DNA from: Iodobacter ciconiae
GTDB lineage: Bacteria > Pseudomonadota > Gammaproteobacteria > Burkholderiales > Chitinibacteraceae
Direction of reading: 5' to 3'
DNA: 64,000 nt
Assembly (NCBI RefSeq): GCF_003952345.1
Contig: NZ_CP034433.1
Span: forward strand, 744,001-808,000
The notes under the pieces are model-generated. The model was not told the origin of the DNA. It searched no databases and saw only the letters and a list, made by a program, of their open reading frames with translations. Both the position numbers and the translations under genes were made by a program. Positions within the stretch are counted from its first letter, which is position 1, and each line of letters begins with the position of its first letter. Below are positions 54,374 to 62,676 of this stretch, piece by piece.

Positions 54374-55108
54374 GTGAAATTAAGCATACTGCTGGTTTTA
54401 TTGTTGTCCGGCTTTGTATCAGCGGCCGAGCCACTTATTTATGGGGATGATAGTTATTTCCCCGTTATGTACAAAGATAAGAATGGCCAATCTGCTGGTG
54501 TTTTATATAAGCTGTTACAGCATCACTCCAAATTAACGGGGTCCAAGTTAGCCCTTGAGCATACGTCCTGGAGAAGAGCTTACGAATTTGCTTTACAAGG
54601 CCACGGTGGCGTGATCGGATTATCTAAAACATCAGCAAGATTAAGTCAGTTTGATTATTCGGATGCAATATTTGATGACAATATCAATATTGTTGTTAAG
54701 AAAGGAAAAGAGTTTCCCTATGCCCGGATTGAAGATTTAAAAGGTAAATCAGTCGGCGTGCATTTAGGTGCAAGTTATGGGGAGGTTTTTGATAAGGCCG
54801 TGGCTGCTAAATTATTTAGTATCGATACCAGTTCAATACCTGCTGTAAGATTTAAAAAACTGCTTTATGGCCGGGTTGATTGTGTCTTGGTTGGAAGTGG
54901 AAAAATTGGCTTTGATAGTATTGTTGATGCAGATCCGGGCTTAAAATCAAACAAAGCACAATTTGTAATTTTAAAACAACCTGTGGTTAGAGATACGATG
55001 TATCTTGGATTTGCAAAAAGTATGAGTATGGGCAAGTATTTGCAGTCATTTAATCAATCAATTGCAGATGCCAAGTTGAAAAAAGTTATTCCTGAAACAA
55101 ATAATTAA
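54374..55108 (+). CDS. Orphan periplasmic solute-binding protein, paralogue 3
   Basis: A 244-aa protein starting at GTG with GCGAGG upstream. The signal peptide MKLSILLVLLLSGFVSAAEP is cleaved near SAA/EP. It shares the family blocks DDSYFPVMYKDKNGQSAGVL, TSWRRAYEFALQGHGGVIGL, SKTSARLSQFDYSDA and LLYGRVDCVLV with the two genes at 38.6-40.1 kb. It lacks any neighbouring ABC permease or ATPase. It is transcribed alone between a hairpin and a terminator. Three copies on both sides of the polysaccharide locus may mean the locus was inserted between them, or a shared function. Confidence 0.88.
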   Translation: MKLSILLVLLLSGFVSAAEPLIYGDDSYFPVMYKDKNGQSAGVLYKLLQHHSKLTGSKLALEHTSWRRAYEFALQGHGGVIGLSKTSARLSQFDYSDAIFDDNINIVVKKGKEFPYARIEDLKGKSVGVHLGASYGEVFDKAVAAKLFSIDTSSIPAVRFKKLLYGRVDCVLVGSGKIGFDSIVDADPGLKSNKAQFVILKQPVVRDTMYLGFAKSMSMGKYLQSFNQSIADAKLKKVIPETNN

Positions 55109-55143
55109 ATTATAAAGATAATGGTTTAATTCGGGGAGAGGTG

Positions 55144-55173
55144 AAAAAAGGCAGGGATAAATCTGCCTTTTTT
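55144..55173 (+). terminator. Rho-independent terminator after SBP paralogue 3
   Basis: AAAAAAGGCAG / CTGCCTTTTTT, an 11-bp stem around an eight-base loop. It ends with a T run 36 bases after the gene stop. Confidence 0.9.
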
Positions 55174-55303
55174 GATTCTAGAAAGAGAGTCTGGCCTGAC
55201 ACCGGGCATTCATGGTTTTTGAATCACAGAGAGCGTCGAATTTTACAGGCCGGACGTGATGGGTTTTCTCTGCGTATTTGCATTAGGGCTATGTTTTGGG
55301 TGT

Positions 55304-56038
55304 TTACAGGCAGCGGCCAAATAAATCCAGTGCTAATTGATAGCCCCGCATCGCTAATTGCGCATCATAGCGTAAGCCTTCATCGCGCATAAAAGCGTGC
55401 TGGCCATTCACTTCATGCCAGCTGAAATTTAGCCCGGCTTCGCTCATTTTTTGATAGACCAAAGTGCGCCCTGAGGCAGGGATATGTGGGTCTTGCTTAC
55501 CCCAGAACATCATCAGCTCGCCGGAAATATCGGCTAATCTGTCCATGCTGTGCTGGCCTGGCAGATTGGGGATGGCGTTGGAATGCAGGTCGGTAGCGTA
55601 AAAGCAGGCGGTGGCTTTAACCTGAGGCTGCAAGGCCGCGCGAAAAGCCAGGTGGCCGCCGATGCAAAAGCCCATTGCGCCAATTTGCCCGTTGCACCAT
55701 GGCTGATTGGCCAGCCATGCGATCACGGCCTGGTTATCGCTGTCATAGCCTTCTGCCGGTTTATTGGCTTTATCGTTATTGCCCTTATCGCTGCCCGCCT
55801 GATCGTAAGCCAGCACTGTGCCGATTGGGTTCAGCTCATGGAAAATCTCTGGCACGACAACCGCATAGCCATGCCCGGCCATCAGCCGTGCTGAGCGCTC
55901 AATCGGGCCGGTCTGCTGAAAAATTTCTGAATAAAGCAAAATCGTCGGATAGGCTTTATCGCCTTCTGGGCGATGCACGTAAGTACGCATAATGCCGGTT
56001 GGCGTAGGCAGATCAACAATATGTTTTTGAATAATCAT
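55304..56038 (-). CDS. Dienelactone hydrolase family protein
   Basis: A 244-aa alpha/beta hydrolase. The nucleophile Cys is in MGFCIGGHLAF, the acid Asp in WGKQDPHIP and the His in NGQHAFMRDEG, with the conserved Glu in LLYSEIFQQTG. This Cys-Asp-His triad is typical of carboxymethylenebutenolidase-like enzymes. The actual substrate in a non-aromatic-degrading context is unknown. On the minus strand, it shares its upstream region with the tail of ETF-QO. No aromatic catabolism genes are in the window. Confidence 0.88.
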   Translation of the reverse strand: MIIQKHIVDLPTPTGIMRTYVHRPEGDKAYPTILLYSEIFQQTGPIERSARLMAGHGYAVVVPEIFHELNPIGTVLAYDQAGSDKGNNDKANKPAEGYDSDNQAVIAWLANQPWCNGQIGAMGFCIGGHLAFRAALQPQVKATACFYATDLHSNAIPNLPGQHSMDRLADISGELMMFWGKQDPHIPASGRTLVYQKMSEAGLNFSWHEVNGQHAFMRDEGLRYDAQLAMRGYQLALDLFGRCL

Positions 56039-56090
56039 GGTTTTTCCTATTTGCAGCCTCTACTATTTTCTATGGCTTGGTTTTTATCTT

Positions 56091-56140
56091 CGGGCTCTGT
56101 GTTCTTCCCGTTCTCTGTGTCTATAGACTTGCGTTTTCAT
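56091..56140. repeat. ACACAGAG repeat, half copy D
   Basis: One arm only: GCTCTGTGTTCTTCCCG followed by TTCTCTGTGTCTATAGAC matches the right arms of copies A and B. The left arm is absent. It lies between the dienelactone hydrolase and ETF-QO genes. Confidence 0.7.
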
Positions 56141-56145
56141 AAGTA

Positions 56146-57804
56146 TCACATATTCGGATAATTGGGCCCGCCGCCGCCTTCTGGCGTTGTCCATGTGATA
56201 TTTTGCGTTGGATCTTTAATATCGCAGGTTTTGCAGTGAATACAGTTTTGCGCGTTGATGTGCGGGCGAGGGCCTGTGTCCGTTTGGATTACTTCATATA
56301 CACCCGCTGGGCAATAGCGACTTTCAGGTGAATTATATAGAGCAATGTTAACTTTGATTGCAAGCTCAATATCGGCCAGGTGCAAATGACAAGGCTGGTT
56401 TTCTTCATGGTTTACATTGGATATATAAACTGACGACAGCTTATCAAAGCTGATCTTGCCATCCGGCTTAGGATAGTTAATCGGTGAGCACTCATTTGCA
56501 GGCTTCAGGCAGGCGTGATCCGGTTTTTTATGGCTGAAAGTCCATGGCAGGCGTACACCAAAGCTGGCCAGCCACATCTCGAAACCACCGTACATTGAAC
56601 CAAAAACATTGCCGAATTTTGACAGTGCCGGTTTGATATTTCTGACCTTGTCTAAATCCTGCCAAACCCAGGAGGCTTTAATTGCTGCCGGATAGGCAAC
56701 TAACTCATCGCTGCTGCGGCCAGCGGCCAGCGCATTGACCACGGCGTCAGCCGCCAGCATGCCGCTCTTCATGGCATTGTGCGTGCCTTTGATGCGCGGC
56801 ACATTTAAAAAGCCTGCCGCACAGCCGATCAGCGCACCACCGGGGAATGTCAGCTCAGGAATCGATTGCAAGCCGCCTTCAGAAATCGCCCTTGCGCCGT
56901 AGCTTAGGCGTTTGCCGCCTTCAAACAGGCCGCGAATGCTTGGGTGGGTTTTAAAACGCTGGAATTCATCAAAGGGGCTGAGATGCGGGTTGCTGTAGTT
57001 CAGATGCACTACAAAGCCAACGGCTACCTGGTTGTCTTCCAGGTGATAAATAAACGAGCCACCACCGGTACTGTTATCCAGCGGCCAGCCCTGCGAATGG
57101 CTGACAAGGCCGGGCTGATGCTGGCCGGGTGCAACTTGCCACAGCTCTTTAAAGCCGATGCCGTATTTTTGCGTGTCGGCCTGATCGCGTAAATTAAACT
57201 GCGCTTCCAGCATTTTGGTTAGCGAGCCGCGCACACCTTCGCCAATCAGCGTGTATTTAGCGTGCAGCGCCATGCCGGGGGCGAAATCGGCTTTTTGCTT
57301 GCCGTTTTTATCCAGGCCCATATCGCCGGTAACCACCCCTTTTACTGCACTATTTTCGTGATAAAGCACATCGGCGGCGGTAAAGCCGGGGTAGATTTCT
57401 ACCCCAAGACCTTCAGCTTGTTCCGCCAGCCAGCGGCATACATTGCCAAGGCTAACGATATACGCGCCGTGGTTATTCATCAGCGGCGGCAGTAGCGGGT
57501 TGGGAATGCGGAAAGCCTGATCTTCATCCAGCAACATAAAGTGATCGGTTGTGACCGGCGTTTTAAGCGGTGCACCCAGTGCTTTCCAATCCGGGATCAG
57601 CTCATCCAGTGCAATCGGATCAATCACCGCGCCGCTGAGGATATGCGCGCCAACTTCTGCGCCTTTTTCCAAAATACAGACGCTGATTTCCTGGTTTGCA
57701 AGGGCTGCCAATTGCTTAATGCGAATCGCCGCAGATAAGCCCGCGGGACCTGCGCCCACAATCAAAACATCGTATTCCATCACATCGCGGGCGATTGCTT
57801 GCAT
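56146..57804 (-). CDS. Electron transfer flavoprotein-ubiquinone oxidoreductase
   Basis: A 552-aa membrane-associated flavoprotein that passes electrons from EtfAB to ubiquinone. The N-terminal FAD motif is VLIVGAGPAGLSAAIR. The middle carries IGEGVRGSLTKM and the quinone-binding region FPGGALIGCAAGFLNVPRIK. The C-terminal ferredoxin domain supplies the [4Fe-4S] ligands in CPAGVYE and NCIHCKTCDIKDP. The start with AAGGA upstream (MQAIARDVMEY) is chosen; the frame extends six codons further. Its electron donors are encoded about 3 kb away (etfB, etfA). Confidence 0.95.
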   Translation of the reverse strand: MQAIARDVMEYDVLIVGAGPAGLSAAIRIKQLAALANQEISVCILEKGAEVGAHILSGAVIDPIALDELIPDWKALGAPLKTPVTTDHFMLLDEDQAFRIPNPLLPPLMNNHGAYIVSLGNVCRWLAEQAEGLGVEIYPGFTAADVLYHENSAVKGVVTGDMGLDKNGKQKADFAPGMALHAKYTLIGEGVRGSLTKMLEAQFNLRDQADTQKYGIGFKELWQVAPGQHQPGLVSHSQGWPLDNSTGGGSFIYHLEDNQVAVGFVVHLNYSNPHLSPFDEFQRFKTHPSIRGLFEGGKRLSYGARAISEGGLQSIPELTFPGGALIGCAAGFLNVPRIKGTHNAMKSGMLAADAVVNALAAGRSSDELVAYPAAIKASWVWQDLDKVRNIKPALSKFGNVFGSMYGGFEMWLASFGVRLPWTFSHKKPDHACLKPANECSPINYPKPDGKISFDKLSSVYISNVNHEENQPCHLHLADIELAIKVNIALYNSPESRYCPAGVYEVIQTDTGPRPHINAQNCIHCKTCDIKDPTQNITWTTPEGGGGPNYPNM

Positions 57805-58054
57805 GGGTGTTCCTTGTTGCATTGTATTTAATGTATGGCAGGGTGTTTTCCCTGCAACAGGGCGCGCATTATCGCATAAGGTGAAGCCTTATTGAGTGGC
57901 AGCGCTTTGCTTAGTATCAAACTAAGTGGCAAACTCGGGTACTTGGCAAAAATTCCACAGTATTGTTATGCCCCTGGCTGTCTTGCAGATACTTCTAGCA
58001 TGGCTTGCCGGGGCATTTTTGCTCAATATAACTCTCTCCCATAAAGAAGATTGT

Positions 58055-58537
58055 ATGCTGGAAATCATTCAGGCTGATTTATCCCACCCGCAGCATGCCG
58101 AAGCAGTGGTGTACCTATTAAACCAGTACGCGCTGGACCCTATGGGCGGCCATCAGGCTTTATCATCTTTTGCACAGTCCCATTTAATTGCTGAACTAAA
58201 AAAACGCAGCACCGTGCATATTGTATTGGCGTTTAGCGACGGTGCACCGGCGGGGCTGGCAATTTGTATGGAAGGCTTTTCAACCTTTGCCTGCATGCCG
58301 CTGCTTAATATTCATGATTTTACGGTGCATCCTGATTTTCGCGGGCAGGGGATTTCCAGGCTGATGATGGCCAAGGTGATTGAAATCGCGCGGCATTTAA
58401 GCTGTTGCAAAGTCACTTTAGAAGTATTGGAAGGCAATACTCCTGCTTATTCACTTTATAAAGCCGTTGGTTTTACAAACTTTGAGCTGGACCCAAAGCT
58501 AGGTCACGCCTTTATGATGCAGCTAAAGTTAGTGTAA
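58055..58537 (+). CDS. GNAT-family N-acetyltransferase
   Basis: About 160 aa. The acetyl-CoA-binding signature (R/Q)xxGxG/A appears as HPDFRGQGISRLMMAKVI, preceded by LNIHDFTV (motif A strand) and followed by LEVLEGNTPAYSLYKAVGF (motif B). The acceptor is not known. MLEIIQADLS with AAGAAG upstream is chosen as start. The open frame continues 43 codons upstream with a hydrophobic segment that is likely not translated. It is unlinked functionally to its neighbours. Confidence 0.85.
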   Translation: MLEIIQADLSHPQHAEAVVYLLNQYALDPMGGHQALSSFAQSHLIAELKKRSTVHIVLAFSDGAPAGLAICMEGFSTFACMPLLNIHDFTVHPDFRGQGISRLMMAKVIEIARHLSCCKVTLEVLEGNTPAYSLYKAVGFTNFELDPKLGHAFMMQLKLV

Positions 58538-58604
58538 TCGTTTACGTAACAAACACAGGGCGCGTACCATGTTTGCCCTTAAGCCTTACAGGCAGGATAA
58601 CAAG

Positions 58605-58973
58605 ATGAATGCTGGATTAACAGACGACGAATTTGAAGCGCTTAAAGAAGTTAGCCGTGGCTTAAAAAGCAAAAGACTGAGCCCGCTGGTATTGAAACAC
58701 GCCAAGCTGCTTTCAGGCCTTAAATACGTAGATTACGGCCGTAATGGCATTATGAGAATTACCGAAAGAGGCACGCAAACGCTATTTATGAAGCATTGCA
58801 TTGATGGTTTGCGCAGAGTTGCTAGCGACCCGATTGCGCTGCTGGATGCCAATGTTAAAGAATTTCTGCTCAAAAAATCGCATATCAGCTCGATTGAAGG
58901 TGCGGTAGGCTATGAAATGACAGCTAAGGGCGCAGAGTCTTTGGCAGATATCGACGCTCAGCAAAGAAAATAG
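58605..58973 (+). CDS. Hypothetical protein, possible winged-helix-like repeat
   Basis: About 122 aa, unrecognised. It is Lys/Leu-rich and predicted helical. Two halves look alike: LVLKHAKLLSGLKYVDYG followed by GIMRITERGTQTLF, and FLLKKSHISSIEGAVG followed by YEMTAKGAESL. Each reads as a helix pair followed by an (I/Y)xxTxxG turn, which recalls the wing of MarR/PadR-type winged helices. No known DNA-binding signature is complete. CAGGAT lies before ATG 58605; a further 12 codons are open upstream. Transcribed after the GNAT gene with a 67-base gap, so possibly in one unit. Confidence 0.6.
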   Translation: MNAGLTDDEFEALKEVSRGLKSKRLSPLVLKHAKLLSGLKYVDYGRNGIMRITERGTQTLFMKHCIDGLRRVASDPIALLDANVKEFLLKKSHISSIEGAVGYEMTAKGAESLADIDAQQRK

Positions 58974-59092
58974 GTTTTTATTTTGTCTTATAAAAAAGGT
59001 GCAAGCATTCGCCCTGCTAAAAATTAACTAAGCAATGTCAGATAGATAAATAGTGCACGACTAAGTCTAAGCATCTTTTTAGGAGCTGGGTT

Positions 59093-59599
59093 ATGCGCTA
59101 TTTATGGATTTTATTGTTTTGCTCTTACTGCTATGCAGAGCCGGACCTGCCGGAATTTACTCAGCGCAGCCCTGCAGCATGGATTAACAGTCCGCCGCTC
59201 AAAGTGGCTGATTTCAAAGGCTCGGTATTGCTGCTGGATGTTTGGACCTTTGAATGTTGGAATTGCTACCGCTCCTTTCCCTGGCTCAATGATTTATCTG
59301 CGCGTTTTGCTGGCAAGGGGCTCAAAGTAGTGGGCATTCATTCCCCTGAGTTTGATCGGGAGAGGGCGCCTGCTGCTGTGGCGGCTAAGGCGGCTGAGTT
59401 TGGTTTTAAGCATCCTGTCATGATCGACAATGATTTTGCTTACTGGAAAGCCCTGAATAATCAATATTGGCCAAGCTTTTATCTGGTTGATAAACGCGGT
59501 GTGATTCGTCGGCGTTTTGTAGGGGAAACGCATCGGGGGGACGCGCAGGCACAAAAAATTGAAGCCGCGCTTAACGCTTTACTACTAGAGCGGCCATGA
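59093..59599 (+). CDS. Exported thioredoxin-like protein (TlpA/redoxin family) with CWNC site
   Basis: A 168-aa protein with signal peptide MRYLWILLFCSYCYA (cleavage before EPDLPEF). The thioredoxin fold has LLLDVWTFECWNCYRSFPWL with CxxC written CWNC, the pattern of the DipZ/TlpA-like branch. VVGIHSPEFDRERAP and the cis-Pro-type YWPSFYLVDKRG follow. It is expected to act in the periplasm as a disulfide or sulfenic-acid reductase; a DsbD partner is not adjacent. AGGAGCTGG precedes the ATG. It converges on the LysR gene with only 12 bases between the stops. Confidence 0.87.
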   Translation: MRYLWILLFCSYCYAEPDLPEFTQRSPAAWINSPPLKVADFKGSVLLLDVWTFECWNCYRSFPWLNDLSARFAGKGLKVVGIHSPEFDRERAPAAVAAKAAEFGFKHPVMIDNDFAYWKALNNQYWPSFYLVDKRGVIRRRFVGETHRGDAQAQKIEAALNALLLERP

Positions 59600-59611
59600 T
59601 GGTGGGGCGAT

Positions 59612-60541
59612 TCAGATGATGGGCTGGCGCAGCACAATCTGATCACTGCTTGTTACCCCGGCTGCGACTTCTTTGCAGCGTTCAATAAAGAGCGCCATGC
59701 CTGGCGTAAGATATTTTTGTTTATGCCAGATAAAGTGAAATTGTCGTTTAAAATCCAGTCCCGCCACAGGGATTTCGACCAGACTGCCGCGCCGGAAGGC
59801 TTCTTTTAACGCTAATCGTGAAATACAGGCGATACCCATGCCCGATTCCACCGCGCGTTTAATGGCTTCGGTATGCTCCAGCGCCAGGCGGATATTAAGC
59901 TGAGATAAAACATGGCGCATGCCATGCTCAAAGGTCTGCCTTGTGCCCGAGCCCGTTTCGCGGGCAATCCACGGTGTGGAGACCAGATCATCCAGTGTGA
60001 CTACCGTTTTATGGCTGAGCGGATGATCTGGTGCGGCAAAAATTACCAGTTCGTCCGCAACCCAGGATTGCGCAATTAAATCAGGGTGCGAGCAGTCCCC
60101 TTCGATCAAGCCGAAATCCAGTTCGAATTCTGCGACTTTTTTAACAATATTGGCTGTGTTGTGTACGTCCAGATCGATGTGGCTACCAGAGTGATTTTGC
60201 ATAAATTCGCCAATAAGCAGGGTGGCGAGGTAATTGCCTATGGTCAGCGTTGCCCCGATGCGCATCGGCCCAAAGCCTGTTTTTCCCTCGAACAGGGCTT
60301 CTATTTCATGGGCACGATCGAGCAGCTCGATCGCGCGCGGCAAAATAATATGCCCCAGCTCGTTAAGCTGTAGTTTTTTACCCACCCGATCAAACAGTTT
60401 AATTTGAAATTGCCGCTCAAATTCGGTGAGCGAGGTGCTGGTGGCCGATTGGCTCATGCCCAGATGCTCCGCTGCACGAGACACATTCTCTGCACGGGCC
60501 ACGGCGGTAAATACTTCGAGCTGTCTGAGGGTGTAGTTCAT
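59612..60541 (-). CDS. LysR-family regulator, YeiE/FinR-like
   Basis: About 309 aa. The N-terminal helix-turn-helix (MNYTLRQLEVFTAVARAENV, SQSATSTSLTEFERQF, KLFDRVGKKLQLNELG) and effector domain resemble YeiE/FinR. Points of likeness are IGATLTIGNYLATLLI, FGLIEGDCSHPDL, WIARETGSGTRQTFE and SGMGIACISRLAL. YeiE/FinR proteins regulate sulfite stress and, in Pseudomonas, ferredoxin-NADP reductase genes. Here a fpr-like gene lies 2.1 kb away past etfBA, and the LysR gene is divergent from etfB. A dyad suited to LysR binding lies between. The frame extends 16 codons upstream, but MNYTLRQLEVF is the family start. Confidence 0.87.
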   Translation of the reverse strand: MNYTLRQLEVFTAVARAENVSRAAEHLGMSQSATSTSLTEFERQFQIKLFDRVGKKLQLNELGHIILPRAIELLDRAHEIEALFEGKTGFGPMRIGATLTIGNYLATLLIGEFMQNHSGSHIDLDVHNTANIVKKVAEFELDFGLIEGDCSHPDLIAQSWVADELVIFAAPDHPLSHKTVVTLDDLVSTPWIARETGSGTRQTFEHGMRHVLSQLNIRLALEHTEAIKRAVESGMGIACISRLALKEAFRRGSLVEIPVAGLDFKRQFHFIWHKQKYLTPGMALFIERCKEVAAGVTSSDQIVLRQPII

Positions 60542-60574
60542 GGGTATCTGAATGTGCGGCGTTAAGTTCTGAAA

Positions 60575-60600
60575 CAGGTCTGTAGACACAGATTGAAAAG
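60575..60600. repeat. ACACAGAG repeat, remnant copy E
   Basis: GGTCTGTAGACACAGATTG matches the outer left arm of copy B (CTGTAGACACAGAG) in 12 consecutive bases. The rest of the element is missing. Confidence 0.5.
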
Positions 60601-60699
60601 CAAATGCTGGGTTTAAAAGCGTTATGTCCCAAGCTTGGCTGCGTTAAAAGTGTTTTTTTGCTTCTTTCCCCGCTGTTCTTTGTGCCCCGATATTTTGTT

Positions 60700-60705
60700 T
60701 ATAAT
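60700..60705 (+). promoter_or_regulatory. -10 box candidate for etfBA
   Basis: TATAAT matches the sigma-70 -10 consensus, 110 bases before etfB. No good -35 hexamer is found at the usual spacing, so activation by a regulator such as the divergent LysR protein would be consistent. Confidence 0.35.
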
Positions 60706-60756
60706 ACCAGCCTTTGAAGTGCACATATCTGGAAAATGGAATATCTTTATCAAAGA

Positions 60757-60769
60757 TTGGTATTTACCA
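60757..60769. promoter_or_regulatory. LysR-type T-N11-A dyad between the LysR gene and etfB
   Basis: TTGGTATTTACCA contains the inverted repeat TGGTA-TT-TACCA and fits the T-N11-A form of LysR sites. It sits between -10 TATAAT and the etfB start, which would suit repression of etfB or a downstream promoter. It may be a chance dyad. Confidence 0.4.
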
Positions 60770-60814
60770 GATATTCTACCTTGCCCTACAATGTGCGGCA
60801 AACAGGAGGGATTT

Positions 60815-61561
60815 ATGAAAGTTCTCGTCGCGGTTAAGCGTGTAGTGGATTACAACATCAGGCCACGGATTAAGGCTGATGGCTCGGATGTGGATATTGC
60901 TGGCGTTAAAATGAGCATCAATCCCTTCGACGAAATTGCTATTGAAGAAGCATTGCGCCTGAAAGAGCGCGGTGTGGTTACAGAAATTGTGGCCGTGACC
61001 ATAGGCACTGCAGCTTGCCAGGATGTATTACGCCATGCTTTGGCGATGGGTGCAGATCGGGTGATTTTGCTTGAGAGCGATCTTGAGCTGCAGCCGCTGG
61101 GCGTGGCCAAATTATTAAAAGCAATTGTTGATAAAGAGCAGCCTGGTCTCATTATTTTGGGTAAGCAGGCGATTGATGATGATGCAGGCCAGACAGGTCA
61201 GATGCTGGCAGCACTGATGCATGCAGGCCAGGGCGCGTTTGCTTCCAGCATTACCGTAGCCGATGGCGAAGCCGTGGTGGTGCGTGAAGTGGATGGCGGC
61301 ACAGAAACCGTGGCGCTTAAATTGCCAGCGGTGATTACTGCGGATTTACGCCTGAATGAGCCGCGCTTTGTGAAGCTGCCTAATTTGATGATGGCAAAGA
61401 AAAAACCAATTGAAACCATTGCTGCCAGCGATCTGGGCGTTAATGCTGAGCCGCGCTTAAAACTGCTGAAAGCTGCCGAGCCAGCGGAGCGTAAAGCCGG
61501 TATTAAAGTTGCAAATGTGGCTGAATTAGTCAGCAAGTTGCGTGAAGCAGGGGCGATCTAA
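60815..61561 (+). CDS. etfB: Electron transfer flavoprotein beta subunit
   Basis: A 248-aa EtfB that binds AMP and pairs with EtfA to carry electrons from acyl-CoA dehydrogenases to ETF-QO. MKVLVAVKRVVDYNIRPRIK is the standard start, SINPFDEIAIEEALRLKERG follows, and the AMP/docking region includes LGKQAIDDDAGQTGQMLAAL. The C-terminal recognition loop lies at LPNLMMAKKKPIETI, typical of bacterial EtfB. AGGAGGG immediately upstream settles ATG 60815. It is followed by etfA after two bases. Confidence 0.96.
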   Translation: MKVLVAVKRVVDYNIRPRIKADGSDVDIAGVKMSINPFDEIAIEEALRLKERGVVTEIVAVTIGTAACQDVLRHALAMGADRVILLESDLELQPLGVAKLLKAIVDKEQPGLIILGKQAIDDDAGQTGQMLAALMHAGQGAFASSITVADGEAVVVREVDGGTETVALKLPAVITADLRLNEPRFVKLPNLMMAKKKPIETIAASDLGVNAEPRLKLLKAAEPAERKAGIKVANVAELVSKLREAGAI

Positions 61562-61563
61562 AA

Positions 61564-62505
61564 ATGACAGTATTGATTCTGGCCGAACACGACGGCAAGC
61601 AAATTAAAAAAGCCACCCGCCAGGCCGTAACGGCTGCGGCTGCATGGAATGCCCCAATTCATTTGGTGGTGCTGGGCCATGAGCTGCAAGCAGTAACGGC
61701 CGAAGCCGCTGCTATTGCGGGTGTCAGCGAAGTGATTTGTGTGGATGCGCCAGCTCTGGCGCACGCGCTGGCCGAAGATGTGGCTGCGCTGCTGCTTGAT
61801 CTCGCACCAAAGTATCAGGTGATTTTAGCGCCGTATTCAGCCGCCGCAAAAAATGCCCTGCCACGCGTGGCCGCGCTGCTTGATGTAGCCATGATTTCTG
61901 ATGTGATTAGCATCAGTGCGCCTGCAACATATATCCGCCCGACTTACGCCGGTAGTGTGCTCACTACGGTAGAAAGCAGCGATGCGGTGCAAGTGTTAAC
62001 GGTGCGTGCAAGTAGCTTTGATGCAGCGGCTAATGGCCCCGCCGCAAATATTGTGGATCACGCTGCACTTGCTGCTCTTTCTTCACAGAATCAAGCACGT
62101 TTCGTATCTGCAACTCACACCATCAGCGATCGCCCTGAGCTGGCTTCTGCCCGGGTGGTTGTAACAGGGGGGCGTCCGCTGGAAACACGGTTTGATGCTA
62201 TCTTAAATCCGCTGGCTGCAAAGCTGGGCGCTGCCATTGGTGCAACGCGCGCTGCAGTGGATGCGGGCTTCGCACCGAATGATTTACAAGTTGGCCAGAC
62301 TGGCACCGTTGTGGCACCTGAGCTCTATATCGCCGCAGGTGTGTCGGGTGCAGCCCAGCATTTAGCCGGTATGAAAGACAGTAAAGTGATTGTGGCGATT
62401 AACTTAGACCCTGATGCAGCAATTTTCCAAGTGGCTGATTTTGGCTTAGTGGCCGATCTGTTTGAAGCTGTGCCCGAGCTGACTGCAGCGCTGGTTGCTG
62501 AGTAA
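61564..62505 (+). CDS. etfA: Electron transfer flavoprotein alpha subunit
   Basis: A 313-aa EtfA carrying the FAD. The N-terminal domain starts VLILAEHDGKQIKKATRQAV. The C-terminal FAD-binding domain includes VVTGGRPLETRF, VGQTGTVVAPELYIAAGVSG, AAQHLAGMKDSKVIVAINLD and IFQVADFGLVADLFEAVPEL. The ATG lies two bases after the etfB stop. The pair supplies electrons to the ETF-QO encoded at 56.1-57.8 kb. Length and motifs are normal. Confidence 0.96.
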   Translation: MTVLILAEHDGKQIKKATRQAVTAAAAWNAPIHLVVLGHELQAVTAEAAAIAGVSEVICVDAPALAHALAEDVAALLLDLAPKYQVILAPYSAAAKNALPRVAALLDVAMISDVISISAPATYIRPTYAGSVLTTVESSDAVQVLTVRASSFDAAANGPAANIVDHAALAALSSQNQARFVSATHTISDRPELASARVVVTGGRPLETRFDAILNPLAAKLGAAIGATRAAVDAGFAPNDLQVGQTGTVVAPELYIAAGVSGAAQHLAGMKDSKVIVAINLDPDAAIFQVADFGLVADLFEAVPELTAALVAE

Positions 62506-62516
62506 TTATTAATTGT

Positions 62517-62638
62517 TAAAACCCAAACCTTGAACCATGGAGCTAAGGAGAGCACGGAGAAAAACAATGTATTAATAAGGGTTTCTTCGTAAAACTCCGT
62601 GTTCTCTGTGTCCTCTGTGTTTTTAGATTGGGGTTTTC
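62517..62638. repeat. ACACAGAG palindromic intergenic repeat, copy C
   Basis: AACCCAAACCTT...GAGAGCACGGAG (62548-62559) pairs with CTCCGTGTTCTC (62595-62606, one mismatch), and outer segments pair further with ATTGGGGTTTT. TTCTCTGTGTCCTCTGTGT in the right arm matches the core of copies A and B. It fills the etfA-fpr gap. Confidence 0.75.
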
Positions 62639-62676
62639 AGCTCTTACTGAACTTATTTAAGATTAAAGAGAAAAAT

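Noticed and set aside
55213..55290. Possible further copy of the ACACAGAG repeat after SBP paralogue 3
   Set aside because: Only ATCACAGAGAG and a distant TTCTCTG match; the order and arms of the family are not present.
57926..58054. N-terminal hydrophobic extension of the GNAT protein
   Set aside because: No ribosome site at the upstream ATG, and the GNAT fold starts at the internal ATG with AAGAAG upstream.
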